Notes: generated from the sequence alone by a model not told the origin. A stretch of 64,000 nt of DNA from Cavia porcellus (GCF_034190915.1 NW_026947507.1:18300501-18364500), one strand, 5' to 3'; shown: positions 46,240 through 59,899, numbered from the stretch's first letter. Made by a program: numbers and translations.

Positions 46240-46660
46240 GATATTTAATCGTGATAGGTCAACTTGAGTGGATAAAGAAATGTCTGTCAGATGTGTGCAG
46301 CATCTAGGTGCATCTGTCACACCTCACAGATTCCTGGGATGAGTGGAACATGTGTCAGAAAACTTAGGAGGTTAGATTGCACACCAGATATAATAAAAGA
46401 GGAATGAGAGAACATTTGCAAAGATCCGTTCTGCTTGGGCAAGTGACTCTTGCAGAAGCATATCCGTACCTGTTAGTTCTCCAGGGGCTTACTGGGCTTT
46501 ACTTTCTGACTGATACTTCAACCTCGATCCTTTTAATTGTGAAGCTCCTACATTCTTGGACTAAAATGCTACTGGATCCTCCAGCCCTCCTGGAATCTCC
46601 TAATCCTCCATGTCACCTTACTAGTTATTCCTCTTGCATAACTTCTTACTAATTCTCTTC
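46240..46660. mobile_element. Possible old LTR (MLT-like) remnant
   Basis: GGTCAACTTGAGTGGATAAA, then a TGTGTGCAGCATCTAGGTGC region, TCCGTTCTGCTTGGGCAAG and a CTCCAGGGGCTTACTGGGC region resemble the general layout of old mammalian MaLR/MLT LTRs. No TG...CA ends or TSD were fixed. The 91-codon open frame at 46,377-46,652 is not a recognised protein. Confidence 0.35.
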
Positions 46661-46664
46661 ATTA

Positions 46665-49210
46665 GAGAGCACCAAGCAATACACAGCGTAAAGCAAAAGA
46701 AAAGAAATGTGTATTAGTAGAATCACTCATACTTTGGGCCAGAAGCGGCGACAAAAACTTGTTGAAAACTTCATTTTGCTGAAACTTTGGTGCAAAGCTG
46801 AAAGTAGAAGTTTTGCTTTCAGAATGAAGATATTGAAAAAATAGCTTAACTTTAAAACCTTAATTTTCTAATTTTATTCAGTTTCCCGGTTTTGGGTAGA
46901 TATATTCTGAACTCTTATGAGAACTGATATACTGATTTTTTTCAGCAAGCATAGCTCCCTAGGCAATCATATTCTAAGATTTTTTTTTGAGGAAAAAAGC
47001 AAATATTCTATAAATATGTTATTTATTCACAACTACAAGTCTGAATACTTGTATCACAGCAAGGTAGGAATTATAAAGAAGCAAGTTCAGAAAATCATTT
47101 CAGCGGCCACAAGCTGGATCTCATGAAATCTGAACACTGTTAAAGGGGTACATCAGTCCCTGGCCGTGGTGTTATTACCTGACAGGGACTGAGGAAATTT
47201 CTAAAGAGGAAATGGGATCTCACATGAGCCCACCAAGTAGGTTCCTGACTCAGATCAAGAGGAAAAACACTTTAGGATGCATCCATGTGAATTATAGGCA
47301 GCTTTACCTGGCAGAGTTAGAAGAAGAACAGAAAAAGACATCAGCTTGACTCCAGAAATCAGAGGGGGATCACTCTGATGCAAGGTTTCAGGCTGACCCA
47401 CTCACAGATGCATCAGGTCAGCTTTGAAGTGTGAACTGAGTCTGGCCACGATCAGGTTGATAGTTTCAATTCCAGTTTCCGTAGTTCCGGAAGAATGGTT
47501 TTGTCTTGAATGACAGTTCCGTTCTCATGAGCTGCCTGTTTTTGCCTCAGAGGGGGCTCCCTTAGTTCCCATCCTGAAATAATTGTTTCTGCTTCTACTT
47601 ACTGGGAGTCTTTAATCCTCTGCATTTTCTGGAACTAGAGATAATTACAAGTTTAGGACAATGACTGGATTATGTTAGGTCTGATTCCAGGGGTGTCTGG
47701 ACTGAAGCTTTGTAAAAGGTGGCAATTGAATATCCATATGAAACCTAAAATTTCCCTGTTATTCTTCTCTTGGTACCCTCATTCTGTAAAAGAATGAGAT
47801 AGACTATGTAGATGTAGGACTGATAAACCTTGTTTTATGAATTTTTGCTAAATGATTAATATTTCTACATAAAGAGCTGAGCAGGGACCTGACCCAGGGT
47901 TTTAACGTAATTTGAAAGGAAAAATTCAGTTCTCTTGCTTTCTTTCTACCTATCTTTATTTCTTGTATCTTACCTCAGTTGTACATGCCCTTATTAGATG
48001 ATTGCAGTAGGGCATAATCTCCTGCATCCTGCCTGTAATAAACAATGAAAGTTTCAGTATAAACTACACCAAAGAAATGGAACGCATCTCTGCTTATCTA
48101 AAGCCTCACAGTGAACCAGGTCATGAATATTTTAATTTTGCTCCTGATGCAGACCATCTAAAACCAAATTTAATAAAAAAAATATTATAGGCCAGAGGTA
48201 AAGGTCCTGCTCACATTGTTTCTATACCGCTGATTCCCGTGAGATATTAAGATATTCAGGATTGCAGCTATCCCCTTTTAATATTACCTTTGTCTAATAG
48301 AGCCTTTGCTGACTTTGTTTAGTATGAATAAAAATTTAAAGATCTAGAATTCTGTCACAGTGAAATCCACACAAATATTTGAAGCCTGACCTGCTCTTAG
48401 TGTGCTAGCTTGGCTCAATGATCCAAGAAGATGTAAAGTGCTTATGCTGGGGAACATTGTACCAAAAACAGAGGATGGCATGCTTTTGTACCTACAGTCA
48501 CCATACCTTTGCCAATGAAGTCACAATGAAATGTATGACTTGTGTTGCAGAATGCAGGCCTATTCATACAAGCTGTAGAAGTACTTTTGTCAAAAGGGAG
48601 CTGTGACATGTAAGCATTGTAAGAGTTTTCATTGTCACCTAGTAATCTTAGGTTAGTTTGTAAAGGGTGCTTTATAATATCACAGATTAGAATCAACATT
48701 TATCTCTTTCATTTCAAACATTGTCCTTGTTTCCCTAACTAGAATCAACCAAAAGTTCATTCTTAAAAAGCCACAGAACTAAAAGTCCTGTTAGGAATTT
48801 TCTACAAAATGAAAATGGATTTACTTACCTTAGCTACCCCATCTCTCATCCTGTCTGTCCCAAGGAAATATTTTCTTTTCCATTTCTTTGTTCTAGTGCT
48901 AACGAAATTTACCTCTTTGCTCTTTGTTTATTTCTTCCTAAATTCTACTCACCAAAGTAGAGACATAAATACTATTTGCATAATCAGGAAATAATTTAAA
49001 TGTCTCAAAAGATTTTTTGCCTACTGATTTCCAATGACCAACACAATTAATTTATTTTAAAAGAATACTGCACAATTATGGTTTAGATTTAGACCGACAT
49101 GTATGGTGCAAAAAAAAAAAAAAAAATCCAAATAAATCAAGCACAGTAAATGCAACATTCTGCAGAAGAACTCTTTCACTTATATATTTGTTTTCATTTT
49201 CTTTCAACTC
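46665..49210. other. Unassigned stretch
   Basis: 47,140-47,880 is GC-richer and contains several CpGs, so it may be an old LTR. No ends were found. A cysteine-containing 62-codon open frame at 48,418-48,606 is not recognised. Confidence 0.35.
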
Positions 49211-49214
49211 ACAC

Positions 49215-49268
49215 ACCAAGCACACGCACACACCCACACCCCCACACCCCCCACACACCCCACATGCA
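49215..49268. repeat. (CA)n/(CCCACA)n low-complexity tract
   Basis: CA and CCCACA units, all pyrimidine-purine alternating or C-rich. Confidence 0.95.
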
Positions 49269-49269
49269 T

Positions 49270-50345
49270 ACATATGTTCAATGAGATGAAAAACAAAATT
49301 TCAGGTATCAAAGTATTTCAAGAATCAAAGTATCTAAAGATCCATTACTCACTTGTAGTACAGTTAGCAATATAAATGACTGCAGTTCATTTGTCATAAG
49401 GTTATTCCACCATTTCTGGTAGAATTAGTAGAGAAAGAATAGTGATTTCCCACTGTTGAATCTTTTGCTAGCGGTCAGTTATTTTCTTTGGTCGTTAGCC
49501 ATTTATTTTTCTTCTCTGATTTTTATTTGATTTCATAGGGAATGTGCTTACTTACTGGGTTGGGGTATGTCCATTTATCCAAATCAGTTCAGTGAAGTGC
49601 TTACTACATCACTGAACAAAATGATTGACCTAGGAGTGGTATCACAGCATGTCAGTTAGAGTCTTTAAATAGCACCTCACTCTGTTGTCCAGGAATCATT
49701 TTCCCTCCTAAGTGATTGTAAAGAAATAGAATATTGTTACATTGGTCTGAAGTCTTTTGCAATGACCATGAGAAGTCTAAAATACAGAGAAAGTATAAAG
49801 AGAGGAAATTCTTGCTTGAACACTTGAACCTAGTAACATCTGAAATGAGCTCTAGACAGTTAATTAAGAATTTGTGACAATGTATTCTCTTTTTAGTTTA
49901 ATGCAACTTAACTCCATTTCTAGTTAATAGCATTATGACTATAGTCAAATAAATATTAAATAAATACCATTGGTAATATCACATAATTTTATTGTCTTTC
50001 AGGTTTACAATGAATATAACTGATCCTCTGTATTTTTATCTACTAATTGCAATATGAATGGTTAGTTTGAAGATGTCAAAAAGATGATCTAAATGACAAT
50101 TCCTATTTATCATATTTGGCTTGCAGAATGTTGAAAGTATGACTTTTGTTTCTGTTTTTGTTTAGCAATTAAGCAGACCAATGATGAGATATGAATATAA
50201 ATGTGGAAACATCAACATTAGCTATTTGGAATTTGAATTACAAAATGTCAATAGATTGCTTCAGAGCACATAATGATACTCTGAAAAAAGTAATACAGTT
50301 TAATTTTATGATTTTTTCAATGAATATATACATTGGAAGTATATT
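49270..50345. other. No recognised feature
   Basis: AT-rich DNA. Confidence 0.4.
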
Positions 50346-50346
50346 C

Positions 50347-50349
<3 letters not shown>

Positions 50350-50401
<52 letters not shown>
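50350..50401. repeat. Compound (TA)n(CA)n microsatellite
   Basis: TA units to about 50,390, then CA. It adjoins an ID-like SINE at the place where that SINE's A tail should be. Confidence 0.95.
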
Positions 50402-50402
<1 letters not shown>

Positions 50403-50462
50403 GATAATCGAACTCAGGGCCTCACATTTGCCAGGCAGATGCTGCATCACTGGGCTAAACTG
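50402..50462 (-). mobile_element. Degraded ID-like SINE
   Basis: On plus, TGATAATCGAACTCAGGGCC, TTTGCCAGGCAGATGC and ACTGGGCTAAACTG is the complement of a tRNA-derived SINE. The microsatellite to its left probably grew from the tail. Confidence 0.75.
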
Positions 50463-50624
50463 ACCCACTCTTTTTTGTTTGTTTGTTTGCTTAAGATGGT
50501 TATTGTTATTGTTGAAGTGAAAATATAGAAATTTTGAGGGAAGTTTTTTTTATCTAAATTTAGCTTACATGTGCTTAATGTTTTGACTGAATAATTTCAT
50601 TTTTGGCTATGAAAGCCTATGTAA

Positions 50625-50705
50625 GCCAGGTTAATGATGCAATACCTGTTACCACAGCACTCTCAGAGGCTGAGGCAAAAGGAAACAAAGCTCAAGCACA
50701 TTTTT
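50625..50705 (+). mobile_element. B1-type fragment
   Basis: AGCCAGGTTAATGATGCAAT, ACCTGTTACCACAGCACTC and AGAGGCTGAGGCAAAAGG correspond to the left half of a B1. Confidence 0.7.
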
Positions 50706-50744
50706 AAAATTAGATTGCAAGCATGAATATTTTGGACATTTTAA

Positions 50745-50965
50745 AATTTTTGCCACTTGCTTTATTGCTGCTGAATTTTAAGAGTTCTGTATATATTATG
50801 GCTACAAGGCAAATCCCTTATATGATATGTAATTTATAAAGACTTATAATCTGTGGTTTTTCTTCTCTTTCTCATGATTCTGTAGAACAAAAGTTTTTAA
50901 TTATAATAAAGTTCAATTTATTAATTTGTTGTTACATAGGCTAGAGTTTATTATTATGCATCAAA
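50745..50965 (-). mobile_element. Old L1 fragment, antisense
   Basis: TTTTAAGAGTTCTGTATATA, CAAATCCCTTATATGATATG, TCTGTGGTTTTTCTT, GAACAAAAGTTTTTAATT and AAGTTCAATTTATTAATTTG follow the antisense order of the late ORF2 region of old mammalian L1s. Confidence 0.8.
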
Positions 50966-51109
50966 ACAACAGTTATTTATGAGAAGCTTCTCTAAAAAGA
51001 AATATATTATTTCATTTCATGATGACTCCAGAATATTGAATTTATTTTTAGCAATGTAAAGTGATTTAATGAAGTGACATTCCAAAACGGTTACCTGGAA
51101 ACTTTGAGG

Positions 51110-51245
51110 GGAGTGCATATGATCACTGTCTGTGGATTGTGGTGCTGAATTTTCAGTGTATAGATATAGCAAAGTTGATCAAACTGTTCACTTTAAATGT
51201 GTATAGTATGCTAAATTTCCATCATTATTAGAACTGATTTTAAAA
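51110..51245 (+). mobile_element. Old L1 3' UTR fragment
   Basis: GATCACTGTCTGTGGATTGT, GATCAAACTGTTCACTTTAA and ATGTGTATAGTATGCTAAAT resemble the conserved end of old L1 3' UTRs. Confidence 0.6.
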
Positions 51246-51249
51246 ACTC

Positions 51250-54200
51250 ATGTATATGGCATGCCAATATGTGAATAGTCATCTGCTAGGAGTTCAAATC
51301 AAATGGAACAAAACATACTTTACTGCTATTTTTTTTTTAATACTGTGTCTTGAATAGCTCACAAATGGTTCTGTGAAACAGACTTGTAATTTTTTTTTAA
51401 ATAAGCAAGGAAAACTAGGATTCAGTGATCCTCACAGAAGAATAGGAAAGCTAATGAGACATATGGGTATTTCAGTTTGTAGATTCAGGTCTATGGTTAA
51501 GTCCAGTTTTATTTTTCTTTTTTAACTACAGCAACAGACCTGACGATATCTGCCAATAATAATCATAGTGACAATATTCCATAACCGATTTCCTTTATTT
51601 TCCCCTAGGTACCTTATTATTTCACTGAATTATTGCTAAACTCTATATTTGCAGCTTACATTCCAGCTAGAGTGCAGATTGTTTATTTTCCACAAGAATA
51701 ACCTTGGAATAACTCCTGGTCATAGACTTCTGATCATCTATTTAGGAAAAGAAAGAAGAGAAAAAAAAAAGCTATGTAAATAAGTGAGGATCAGGAGACA
51801 TAGGAATGAATATTAAATCAGTCCTGCTTTTCTTAGAAAATGATACACTGACAACAATCAAAATATTTTCATTTCCAAGATTATTTATCTTAACAATGAT
51901 TATCAATTTTTTAACAACTAGTGCTATTATATTTAGAGCTTTTATTCATATATTGCACGAGCCTTAAAAGCAGATAAATAAAGCATTAAAAGAAACTTCA
52001 AAAATGTAGAAATTGAGAGAATTTAAAGCAAGGCATTGAACCACAAACTACAGATTCTTCAAATAATGTATTTATAAAAATGAAAGGAATTGTTGCTTTC
52101 TACCAGTCTTAAAGCTCAAATTATTTACTTTCTGTGAAGTGAAATTTTAAATGCAAGCTATCTAAAGGAAATACAATGTACTAATTATGACTTTAAATAA
52201 AAACTAGATAAGTTATGAGGATACAAATTCACTGAAAATCTGTAGGTGCAAAAAATTTAAGTTTGTTTTATGATAGGAAGGACTAATTGAAATTTTCAGA
52301 ATTAAACATAGATCACAAAAATATTACTTTATCTGAAAATTTTCTTTGTACTTTTTATCTCATGTAGCATTTGTAAGATGCTGATGCCTTTAGACAGATA
52401 AGGGGAAATCTGCAAATTCAAATGCTGTCCCATTCTTGCCTCTAAAATTAACTATACTCCTTCATCAAGAGTACAATCTGGGTTCTACTTCTTTGTATGT
52501 CATTTTCTACAAAACAAACAAACAGAAAATTCTAGAACTCCTTCTATGTATTCAAACAAAAGTCTTCGAAATTAGGTGACTACAAACCATTGGATTTTGT
52601 AATCATTTTTCTGAATGAAGTACAGTTCAGAGTGTTACACATGGATTAACAGGATGTAAAAAGGTATTTATAGTAAAGTAACAATATTTTTCCATCTCCA
52701 TCTCCTTGGCCACTCTAATTGTTTTCTTTATCCAAAAATTTGGCAATTCAACATTGCATTAATGAGACATGGCAAATTGTGAGATCTTGTATCTGGAAAA
52801 CTCAGAAAACATTTCCATTGTTTTGAACATCTCATCTCACCAAGCTTTTCCAATTGAAACAATTCACTTACAAACTACAGCTGCAAGGGATTTATAATTT
52901 TTTTTTTCTGTATCTCACTGATTTCTTCCATTCACATATGAAAACAAAACAAATGAAATTACAGATGTATTGTCAGTTGACTTCATACATCATCATATAC
53001 CTTCTTTGTGTTAGTGAGTCTAAGCAACCTGTTCACTCACAATCACACAAAAATAATATACTCATGAGAAACAATATAAAACAACCCTTTTAACTACAAA
53101 TTCTTATTCTTTTTCTCTCAGAGGCGAATGTTTGAGGCCCACTAGTCATTCTCTTTTCTGAGATATGTTGATTTGCTTTCTAGTTCAGTCCTGACACTAT
53201 TTTTGTATGAAAATGACTAGCAAAAATGATAACTGATATTAGCGCAGAATGTTTTTTTCTTACATAGAGATGCAGGACATATGTAAAAATTCAAACTGCT
53301 AAAAAGAAAAAGTCCATTAAGTAAAAAGGAAAACACAACTTTTCTTGAGCTTTCACATGATTACAAGTTGAAATCACACGGAAGATCAATAAGTAGCATA
53401 AAATATATAGGACAGCTCATTCTGAAGTGATAGATTGAAAGTCTGGACCCAGCAGTGGCAGATAAGTTGAGGAAGAAATACTTGGTGGCACCAATGCAAG
53501 TTTTCCACCTACTGATAAAAGCTGAAAGTCAGCTATGTAAACAATATAGAATTCCTGCCAGCGACAGACAGGAGTTTTTACTTACCTCTAATTGTTCTTG
53601 ACAGATTACTCCTGGAATGCAAGAGAATAAGATGTGTCACAATTCTTGAAAGCTTTATTGATTTCACTATTATTTAAAAAATATTAGCCTTGATAATATA
53701 AACAAAATTTTAATAACACTGCTGCTTGAACTGTAGATCTAACAATTTATAATCCATTTAGTTTCTAAGAATTGCTTAGATGAATTAATGCAAAGAGGAT
53801 ACATGATAATGTAATTCATTTGCTCCCTGTACCAAATATATGATTAGAAAATGTCATTGAAAACTCAACTACAATTCTAGGAGATCCATTTTTTTGCTGA
53901 CTGATGGAGTATAGCTTTGCATATCACGCTACAACCCAAGTATTTAAAAGCTGACCAGTTTTCGCAGGACGAGCCCAATTTATATGAATAAATATAAAAT
54001 AAGTAGACCCTCTCGGGTTTTATTCATGCACTGTTTTATATTTTGAAAGAAATTACACAGCATGAAGTTGTTGCCTTACTTGTTCAGTTGCTTTGGAGAA
54101 TTTAAACAGCATCAAACATTCCTCGGTAATCAAGTTATCAAAAATTTTATGTGACTATGAGAAATTAAGATCATTTGCTGAGTTCAATATGCAATTAACC

Positions 54201-57200
54201 TCAGAAACATTAACAAGCTTTTGAATCTCCACATGATCACATTCCAAAACATTTTACTTCACTGCTTTATGTTTAATGTATCATTCATCTTAAATTAGAG
54301 ATCAAAATTTAGCATTTAGATCTGTAATCATTATATATTCTAGGTCTGCGTTTGGTATTAGTGATTAAAATGGATGATATTAATCCACAAATGGCCTGAA
54401 ACATCAAAATGTGCAAAACCCATCTGAGTTTAGTCTTGTGATTTATATCCTACCTGGGTACAGAAATGTTGTATTCAAAAGCAAAAACTCTAAATGATAT
54501 CAGTTATAAAGATAAAAGAATAAAAAAGAATGTTTGCAAAGTGTTTCTTATGTTACCTCCTTGATGATAGAGCTTTATAGGTTTTATTCATCGCTGCAGC
54601 GCTAAGTGCTCATGTTCAAGGTACTCAATAATTATTTTCTAACAAAATGTTAATAGACCAAATTATAAATATTCATAACCACATGAAAAAGTTTTTCACT
54701 TTGTTAGTTACGCTATTTCTGCTTTGAGAAGAAAAAGAAGCAATAAGAAAAAGTCTCATATTGAAAACCCAATTTGTCTTTTCACAAATATTGTTTTTTA
54801 TTCCATATTTCAATCATCATTATGTAGAAATTGTTACCTTTATTTTATCTCCAAGTGAGGTAAATAGTACTGCAACGACACAGCCAAGACTGCAAAGTTA
54901 GCAAAACAATTATCTGAGCATATTTGTCGAAAGACATTATTGTGTTTTGTTTTAAAACTTTAGCCAAGGCTACTAAAATTTGCCCACTTTAGCCATTCCA
55001 AATTTCCCATTATTTTACCAAATTTGAAATAACTATATAACCATATATTAATAATAAATACAATTTAATTGTATACTTTAATCAGAAATTGAATCATATA
55101 ATTATATACTTTATTTATAGAAATTAAAAGAATTATTTTACCTCCAGAGACTATGATCTTTGTTTCTACTTGCATAGGATTTCTATACTTCTGCCACAGT
55201 TACCCACCAGTTTCTTGTTGTAAAAGCATGAGATATCCCAGCCAAATTCATTCACTAAATTCCAAGCAAAGACTTCTGATGTTAATTTCTTCCCATAGTG
55301 AAGCAGAAGAGGAGAATTTAGAAACAGTTTATGAAAACTGTACATGCCCTCAGCTCATTCTCTCTCTTCCCCATCTGAGTCTTAATATGATCCCCCAAAA
55401 TAGTCTACAGTAATGAAGCCTCCCAGGTAAATAAAAACAGCACTTTACAAGCCTTTTTACACAAAGTCCTTAAACCACTTTCTAAAAAAGCACTGCTGTG
55501 AAATGTGAAGAAGAAATATTGTTCTCCTCATGATCATAAGAGCACACTGCTCTTTTGTGAGCCCTCCTCCCTCACATTCTGGGGAAGAAGAGCACACTGA
55601 CTGGAAATGCGAGGGTTTGTTTTTCTCAGTCTTTGTACAATGAGACACCAATGCAGCCATTTGTGCACTGTTATGTGAATACAATATGTTCTTGAATAAT
55701 CTTTGAAACCTGCCTCAGTCCAGCTGCTGACTTTACTGCATGCAACCCTACTAATAATTCCATGAAACAAATTTAGTATGAGGATGTAATTTTTGTCCTG
55801 ATATCAAAGTCATAAATTTTGAGATTTCTCTGCCTCAAGGTTTAATGTCAGATGTTTTATTTCATCTAAAAAAGATTTTTGCAAGAATTCTGAAAATTAA
55901 AGATGCTCTACCCATGGATAATTTTAGCAACTGTTGATGTTTTTAATTACATATCTTGATCATAGAATAAAGCTCCTTGATAGGGAAATGATATATCAAT
56001 ATAAGTGTATTGTCCATTAAAAATTCAATAATAATTGTTCTGATCCTTTTAGATTTACTTAATAGTGGGAATGTAATTTAACATCATTATGATATAGTTC
56101 TAAATACAAACTGATTACTTAGTGGAAGTCTCTGGATACAGGACTTCATATGACTCTTCACATTTGGTCCTCTGTACTCAGAGGAGCTGTTGTCATTGTG
56201 AATTAGAGTTTTGCTTTATAGACAAAGAAATGGAAATACAAAGAACAAAATCACATAATGCATTTAAATGAATAGTTTTAACAGATGGTAGAATTACAAA
56301 CCAAACAAATGTTTCTTCATTGATCCCCTTTAACAACTATTCTGTCTCTGCTACCTTTGAAATCATTTTCAGTGTAATCATGATAAATATAATGCCTAAA
56401 ATGATTAAACACAACTATAATCAGAACTTTGAGGTTCTGTGTACTAAATTCTTAACTTTCATGTAATAGTTTCATATAACATTAAATACAAGTAATATCT
56501 TCTATTTTCCATGGACATAAGACCCTCTCAGTGAATATTTGAAACTTCAGATTGAATCAAGCACTACATATCCCAGTTTTTCTAATACGTTCATATCTGT
56601 GAATAGTTCATAAAATGTACTTATAATTTTAAAGTCAAAACCAAACATAGTATAAGAGATTAACAGTAATAACTAATAATATAGCATATTAATTATATAG
56701 TCATGGTATGAAGAAACGATTGGTTTTGAAACAAAAGCACTGGCATAGTCATTGTACCTGATGACATGACTCTCTCATAATCAGCGTGACCGCTTAACGC
56801 TAGGGGTGAGTAGGGTATGCGATGTGAGTGAACTGGGCAAGGAAGAGTTTCCCCATGATACACAGCAGGGCTTTCTAAGATTTCCTCACACCGTTCTGAA
56901 CACCATGCAATTTAGCGGTATAAATTTTATTATTAATTTCCTTTTAATATTTTCACAATGTGGGCCATCATAGTCATCTGAAACTACCAAAAGTGAACTC
57001 GTGAACAAGAGAGATAAACTAGTTAGAAGTTCTATAAATTTGAAAAATCAAAACCCTTAACAAAGACTGATCAAATATTTAAAATTAATTAAATAGAGAA
57101 CTATATATTTATATCAAATTTATCATTTTTCCCTCAGTGGTAGTATCATCTTTGTAATTTATTCTGCTTCCTTCTTTGAAAGAAAATAGTTGTGTGATTC

Positions 57201-57725
57201 ACTGCTTTTTGATTGCTTAATGTAATTTAATAACATTATCACAATAAAACAAGGAGCTACAAACCTCATTTGATTAGATGATAACATAAAAATCTAATGT
57301 ATAATGAATGTTCTACCAAATTATTATTGAACTTAACATAAATAATTTTTTTTATTTATCTATGTGGATTCACTTTACAGTTTTGTCTGACAATCCCTAG
57401 GTTTTTTCTTCCTAAAATTTTAACAACATAGTATTTTAAATTTGAACTGTTTCGATACAATTAATGCAAAAAAAGAATACATGAAATTTCCACTTATTTC
57501 TTATTTAGTTAAACAGAGAACCAGAATATTTTCTGAAGGTAAAAATTAAAAATTGACATTCTCTCATGTGTCACTACTTAGAAATAGGTAGTTTTCAAAT
57601 AGTTACTACAAATAATGTAATTCAGAGACTTTCCAGTTTTATATTAATAGTTGCACTTACTAAAATGCTAAAGCATAAATCATTAATAAGTTAGCTATAA
57701 TAAGAATTTTTTATCACTTATTTGA
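51250..57725. other. Long AT-rich stretch, essentially feature-free
   Basis: No SINE, LTR or coding domain was recognised over about 6.5 kb apart from a possible MIR at 56,145-56,265. A repeat-poor stretch like this could be conserved or simply too old to read. Confidence 0.45.
56145..56265 (+). mobile_element. Possible MIR fragment
   Basis: TCTGTACTCAGAGGAGCTGT, TTTATAGACAAAGAAATGG and AATACAAAGAACAAAATCAC roughly follow MIR order. Confidence 0.4.
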
Positions 57726-57730
57726 CCTGA

Positions 57731-57780
57731 TCTCTATCTCTATCTTTATCTCTATTTATATCTCTGTCTATATCTACATA
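57731..57780. repeat. (TCTATC)n-type microsatellite
   Basis: TCTATC, TTTATC and TCTGTC units. It lies at the A-tail side of an ID-like SINE. Confidence 0.92.
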
Positions 57781-57784
57781 TTTT

Positions 57785-57852
57785 TTTAATATCGGGATCC
57801 ATGACCTCTTGCTTGCCAGGCAAGAGCTTATGCCACTGAGCTAAATCCGTGG
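57785..57852 (-). mobile_element. Degraded ID-like SINE
   Basis: On plus, TATCGGGATCCATGACCTCT, TTGCCAGGCAAGAGCTTATG and CCACTGAGCTAAATCC is the complement of the ID-like body. The B box is damaged. Confidence 0.8.
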
Positions 57853-57854
57853 TG

Positions 57855-59275
57855 CTTCACCGTTTTATTAATGTATCTTTTCACATGTTTATTTCTTTTG
57901 CATTTAATCATTTGAAGAAACAATGGACATGGTCAAAGCAAAGAAAAATATGATTGACAAATTAATTCTGTTTTAATAACAAGCATCAACCACGATCTAA
58001 AGCTAAAACTGATCATTTAGGTTTTCTAGGAAGTATTTTTCTAAAGATCTTTTCCAGAAGTGCCTATAATCCTGAGGAATTTCAAGGGATCCTGGTCAAG
58101 TAAACAACACAGAATCTATTTATTTATTCTCATTTAGAAATTGTTACTTTCTCTAACAAATATAGTCAATAATAAAACCAATAGCAATTTTATAATAATT
58201 CTTAAACAAGATAAAAACTGAAAATGATTCCATGTGTTTCTATAAAAATGGTTAAATGAAGTTACATAGTATTTCTAGAAATCATCACAGACATCTCATC
58301 TACTTCCTAAAATAACCAACTAGAATTTAAAATGGTTACTATTATATAAAAAATTGCCCAAGTACTATTTAAATTTTTTCATACGTATTTTAAAAAAATT
58401 GTATTCAAATATTTGTTTTTAAAACTTTAACAAAAAGAAAATATTTGAAAAATGAATGAAATAAATTATCAATTATTGCACTGCATAAGCATATGTTAAA
58501 ATTAACATGCAATTCAAAATATTTTCCTGTTAAATATGAAATTTTTAGTAGATATTTGATTACTTTTAAAATAATCCATACATTTCATTTTATGATAAAC
58601 TGTATTTAACAAGAATGTCAATTCAGAAATCAGCTTCTAAATATTTCTAACTTTATACACAGCTATGTGTTGGTGTCTGTTGAATTACGTGTACATTGCT
58701 AGTCATATATAAATTGGATAGGGAGTTGACTTGAAATATAGAAAATGACCCATGAATAATAGTTTGACAAATTTTCTTGTTAAATTAACTGTGTTTTACA
58801 CAACAAAGATTGTTTATGGCTTTTATATGTTTACTGCTCATTTATATTTAGAATTAACTTCAGAGTGTAGTATACAATGTTATATCTTTCCAGATCATAA
58901 TTTTTCATTAAATTAACAAATATACACTTACCTTAAATAATCAATGCCCTCACTGTCATAGGTACATTCCTCTTAGGCCATAAGATATAATACATCAAAC
59001 AGACATAACAATAAGTATATAACATATTTTTAAAAGCATTTAAAAATGTGATCAATATTAGATCTGCCTAGTCCTAGATCCTATGAGTAGATAAATCCAG
59101 GATGTAACTTTGAGTTGATTCAGTTCTTGGCAAGCTACAAGACAGTTGTTTTACTTGCTTTTTAAAAAGCAATTATTTGAGTTTACTTTAGCTGTGTTTT
59201 GTTATTCTGTGAGTACTAGTAAGTTAACTGGAATCTTTCAAATGAGTACTTTTTATTTCTCAAAACATTTCAAAT
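57855..59275. other. No recognised feature
   Basis: AT-rich DNA. Confidence 0.45.
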
Positions 59276-59287
59276 TACAGTATATTT

Positions 59288-59886
59288 ATTTTTTTATTAT
59301 TTTGAAGATAGTAAAATACAACAGAAAAAGACAGAGCAAAGCCAATTGAGACAGTACAGTGAAATTGGTACAGAATCTCACAGCAGGTTACTGGAATAAC
59401 AGTAATAGGTACCATAGTATATCTTGCTGTGTTCACAATAGTTGTTCTGTTAATCAGGTATTTCAATCAAAATCAAATGAATTACAGAACATTATAGAAC
59501 TTATCAAAACAGAATATTAAATAGTGCAATACAATTAATCAGAACAAAGCAAAACAGTGATAACAATATTTGTCTTCAAAGAGATGGCAGAAGGGAATCC
59601 CTCCTATTTGTTTTATTGTATATGATCAGCCTACCAGGAGAAACTCAGACCTCTGGCTTGCATTTGCTAATGGGGGGAGGGGTGGGATGTTTGATTCTCA
59701 GCCCGCACACCAGTAAGCTCATGGCTGCTTACCAGGGAGGTGAGCTGGTTCTTTGGTTTCCCAGTGTCCTAAGTTCCAACATGGCACAAATCTTGGGAAA
59801 GGCTGGGTGGTTCTCTCCCTGGGGTGACCACAGCTTGCCTGAGCCAGGGCTGCTTACCAGGGAGGCAAGCTGGTTGTTTGGTGTGT
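59288..59886 (-). mobile_element. Short 5'-monomer/3'-repeat element, minus strand
   Basis: Flanked by perfect 11-bp repeats ACAGTATATTT (59,277-59,287 and 59,887-59,897). Read on minus, it starts with a GC-rich leader. The leader holds two related copies of GCTTGCCTCCCTGGTAAGC or GCTCACCTCCCTGGTAAGC, about 115 bp apart, and ends near 59,600. It then passes into AT-rich sequence with the family's landmarks: CTTTGAAGACAAATATTG, ACTGTTTTGCTTTGTT, GATTAATTG and TTCTGTTTTGAT. It finishes in an A-rich end with AATAAA. No ORF is present. The open frame at 59,616-60,011 is antisense to it and extends past the element. Confidence 0.75.
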
Positions 59887-59899
59887 ACAGTATATTTTT

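Noticed and set aside
49215..49268. Z-DNA or G-quadruplex regulatory element
   Set aside because: The C-rich tract lacks four regular runs with short loops, so it is better described as a degenerate CA repeat.
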